The notes below the pieces were generated by a model. That model made no database searches, was not told the origin of the DNA, and saw nothing but the letters and a program-made list of their open reading frames with translations. A stretch of 6,500 nucleotides of DNA from Prevotella sp. UBA4376. GTDB taxonomy: Bacteria > Bacteroidota > Bacteroidia > Bacteroidales > Bacteroidaceae. The stretch covers positions 1 through 6,500 of the forward strand of contig DGRY01000027.1 in assembly GCA_002391185.1 (NCBI GenBank), written 5' to 3'. Both the position numbers and the translations under genes were made by a program. This document shows positions 5,436 to 6,500 of the stretch, piece after piece (position 1 is the stretch's first letter; the number at the start of each line of letters is the position of its first letter).

Positions 5436-6193
5436 TTCACCCTCATCCCCGTGTTCCCAGGATAGTTATATTGGTCGAAATAAGCAGGTGCATTATTATA
5501 CCATGCTCCCTCAAAATTTATTTGAATTGAGAAATTCTTATTGGGCGAATATCTCACGGCTGCCCCAAGCACATCGGCACCTGGTGTGCCCATCCCTATC
5601 CTATTATAATACATAGGGCCATACATAGAATTCCAACCCCACATTCCATATCTACCATAGCCCCAACCATAGTTATTGAAATTGTTCACTACATTTTTCT
5701 GTCCATATATCCATGCCTCCCAATGCTCGTTGAACTTGTAACCCAACATTGCATAGAGCGAACCATTATAATAATGATCGCCTCCCCAGTTGATATGCTG
5801 AAGATTTCCTCCTAAAGCCATCCATGCCTTCTTGTCTTTAGTCAAGGGAGCAAGATAAGTAAGGTCGATGCCCTGCGAAAAACCTCCATGATGCGGCAAT
5901 CCCTTTCCCGACACATAGAAGGCACTAAGATCTACAGAGGTATTCAAACCTTCGTGCATACCCGCAAAGGTATTTGTAACAGCATTATCATCTGTTTTTG
6001 TCTGCTCTCTCAGCTGAACACTCTCACCTGTATAAACCCGGCAGCCATTCTTGTCAACCAACGTATCACCAGGCAACAGCCAATCTTCACGTGGTGAATC
6101 AATACTATGAAGCGGTCCACGGCGTATTTCCTGAGCCATACCTTGCAAAGGAAACGCTATTATTAATAATATGATATAAACGAACTTATTCAT
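5432..6193 (-). CDS. Secreted or outer-membrane beta-strand-rich protein, function unknown
   Basis: I do not recognise this 253-residue protein. It has a clear signal peptide: a short basic start (MNK), a hydrophobic core to about residue 15 and a probable cut after MAQ (19-21), a common Bacteroidetes pattern. Residues 22-75 are polar, with a charged linker. From about residue 83 onward alternating hydrophobic/polar stretches look like amphipathic beta-strands (LNTSVDLSAFYV, GIDLTYLAPL, AWMALGGNLQHI, SLYAMLGYKF, WEAWIYGQ, VLGAAVRYSP, FSIQINFEGAW). A small outer-membrane barrel is a reasonable guess. Residues 170-202 are strikingly rich in Gly, Tyr, Asn, Trp and Met, perhaps an extracellular loop. 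The start ATG is fixed by the signal peptide. The gene shares the strand of the operon but is separated from it by about 150 bp of repeat sequence and a strong promoter, so it is probably a separate transcription unit. No metabolic link is evident. Confidence 0.8.
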   Translation of the reverse strand: MNKFVYIILLIIAFPLQGMAQEIRRGPLHSIDSPREDWLLPGDTLVDKNGCRVYTGESVQLREQTKTDDNAVTNTFAGMHEGLNTSVDLSAFYVSGKGLPHHGGFSQGIDLTYLAPLTKDKKAWMALGGNLQHINWGGDHYYNGSLYAMLGYKFNEHWEAWIYGQKNVVNNFNNYGWGYGRYGMWGWNSMYGPMYYNRIGMGTPGADVLGAAVRYSPNKNFSIQINFEGAWYNNAPAYFDQYNYPGNTGMRVK

Positions 6194-6243
6194 TTTTTAC
6201 TACATTTTTCCATCTCCAATCCCATATTTCATCTTTTACTATT

Positions 6244-6287
6244 CCTTTAGGATGCCTTTAAGATGCGTTTAGGATGAATTTAGGCTT
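6244..6287. repeat. 11-bp tandem direct repeats
   Basis: Plus-strand units CCTTTAGGATG (6244-6254), CCTTTAAGATG (6255-6265) and CGTTTAGGATG (6266-6276) follow each other without gaps. A decayed fourth unit, AATTTAGGCTT, covers 6277-6287. The core is TTTAGGATG. The 11-bp period is close to one helical turn, so all copies face the same side of the DNA, as in arrays of regulator sites. The array lies about 50-95 bp upstream of the minus-strand gene that starts at 6193. A regulatory role is inferred only from position and spacing. Confidence 0.75.
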
Positions 6288-6413
6288 GAGATTTCACCTC
6301 TTTACTTAAAACATTCATTACATATTTCTTCGCTGCTAAGGTAATAAAATACCATGAAAGTTACTCTATCATTAAAACTTTTTATTACTATAGCGTAAAA
6401 TTTTAAGTTGCTT

Positions 6414-6444
6414 TTTGTATTTCACTCGCTTTTTAATATCTTGG
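6414..6444 (+). promoter_or_regulatory. Candidate Bacteroidetes-type promoter facing out of the window
   Basis: TTTG (6414-6417), 19 nt, then TATCTTGG (6437-6444), which matches TAnnTTTG at all but one fixed position. The stretch between, with TATTTCACTCGCT, resembles promoter-bearing intergenic sequences I recall from Bacteroides and Prevotella. It would drive a plus-strand gene beyond position 6500, divergent from the beta-strand-rich protein gene. No such gene is visible here. Confidence 0.4.
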
Positions 6445-6500
6445 GCTTCACCGAAAATACTGTCGCTCGGAAATAAAAAGAAAAGCAAGCTTTCCTTTTG

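Larger units (their letters stand above)
6194..6500. other. Non-coding region upstream of the beta-strand-rich protein gene
   Basis: No ORF with coding character is visible on either strand. The region holds an 11-bp tandem repeat and a candidate plus-strand promoter. For the minus-strand gene no exact TAnnTTTG box is present. TACCTTAG at 6343-6336 differs at one position but lacks a TTTG at the right distance, so its promoter is not called. The last 30 bases (GGAAATA followed by A-rich sequence and AAGCTTTCC) look like part of an intergenic repeat cut by the window edge. Confidence 0.6.

Noticed and set aside
5287..5616. 109-codon plus-strand ORF over the repeat cluster
   Set aside because: Its first half is translated from low-complexity repeats and its second half is antisense to the exported-protein gene.

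Overview
The window looks like chromosomal DNA from a Bacteroidales bacterium, most likely Prevotella or a close relative. The DNA is AT-rich, genes lack Shine-Dalgarno sequences, and the promoters fit the Bacteroidetes -33 TTTG / -7 TAnnTTTG pattern. It also carries the DAHP synthase-chorismate mutase fusion known from Bacteroidetes, including Prevotella. All real genes lie on the minus strand, so the window is best read from right to left.

Right part (6500 to 5432): about 300 bp of non-coding DNA holds a candidate plus-strand promoter at 6414-6444 and an 11-bp tandem repeat at 6244-6287. It is followed by a gene for a secreted or outer-membrane beta-strand-rich protein of unknown function (5432-6193). 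A 7-bp tandem repeat in two blocks, interrupted by a small GC-rich hairpin, fills the space after this gene and runs into its stop codon.

Central and left part (5282 to 94): an aromatic amino acid operon. A promoter at 5251-5282 drives a leader RNA that encodes a previously unlisted 24-residue peptide (5145-5219) with seven Phe/Tyr codons in ten. A terminator hairpin (5071-5104) follows, and a mutually exclusive antiterminator pairing can be drawn base by base. This is a complete ribosome-mediated transcription attenuator. Behind it come prephenate dehydratase (pheA), a class I/II aminotransferase, bifunctional DAHP synthase/chorismate mutase, prephenate dehydrogenase (tyrA) and an endonuclease/exonuclease/phosphatase (EEP) family protein. 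Gaps within the operon are 2-5 nt, except for a 149-bp gap before the DAHP synthase gene. That gap appears to be an insertion flanked by a perfect 15-bp direct repeat.

Together the enzymes cover entry into the shikimate pathway (DAHP synthase), the chorismate-to-prephenate branch point (mutase), both exits from prephenate (dehydratase toward Phe, dehydrogenase toward Tyr) and the final transamination. A leader rich in both Phe and Tyr codons matches an operon that makes both amino acids. The role of the terminal EEP protein in this setting is unknown.
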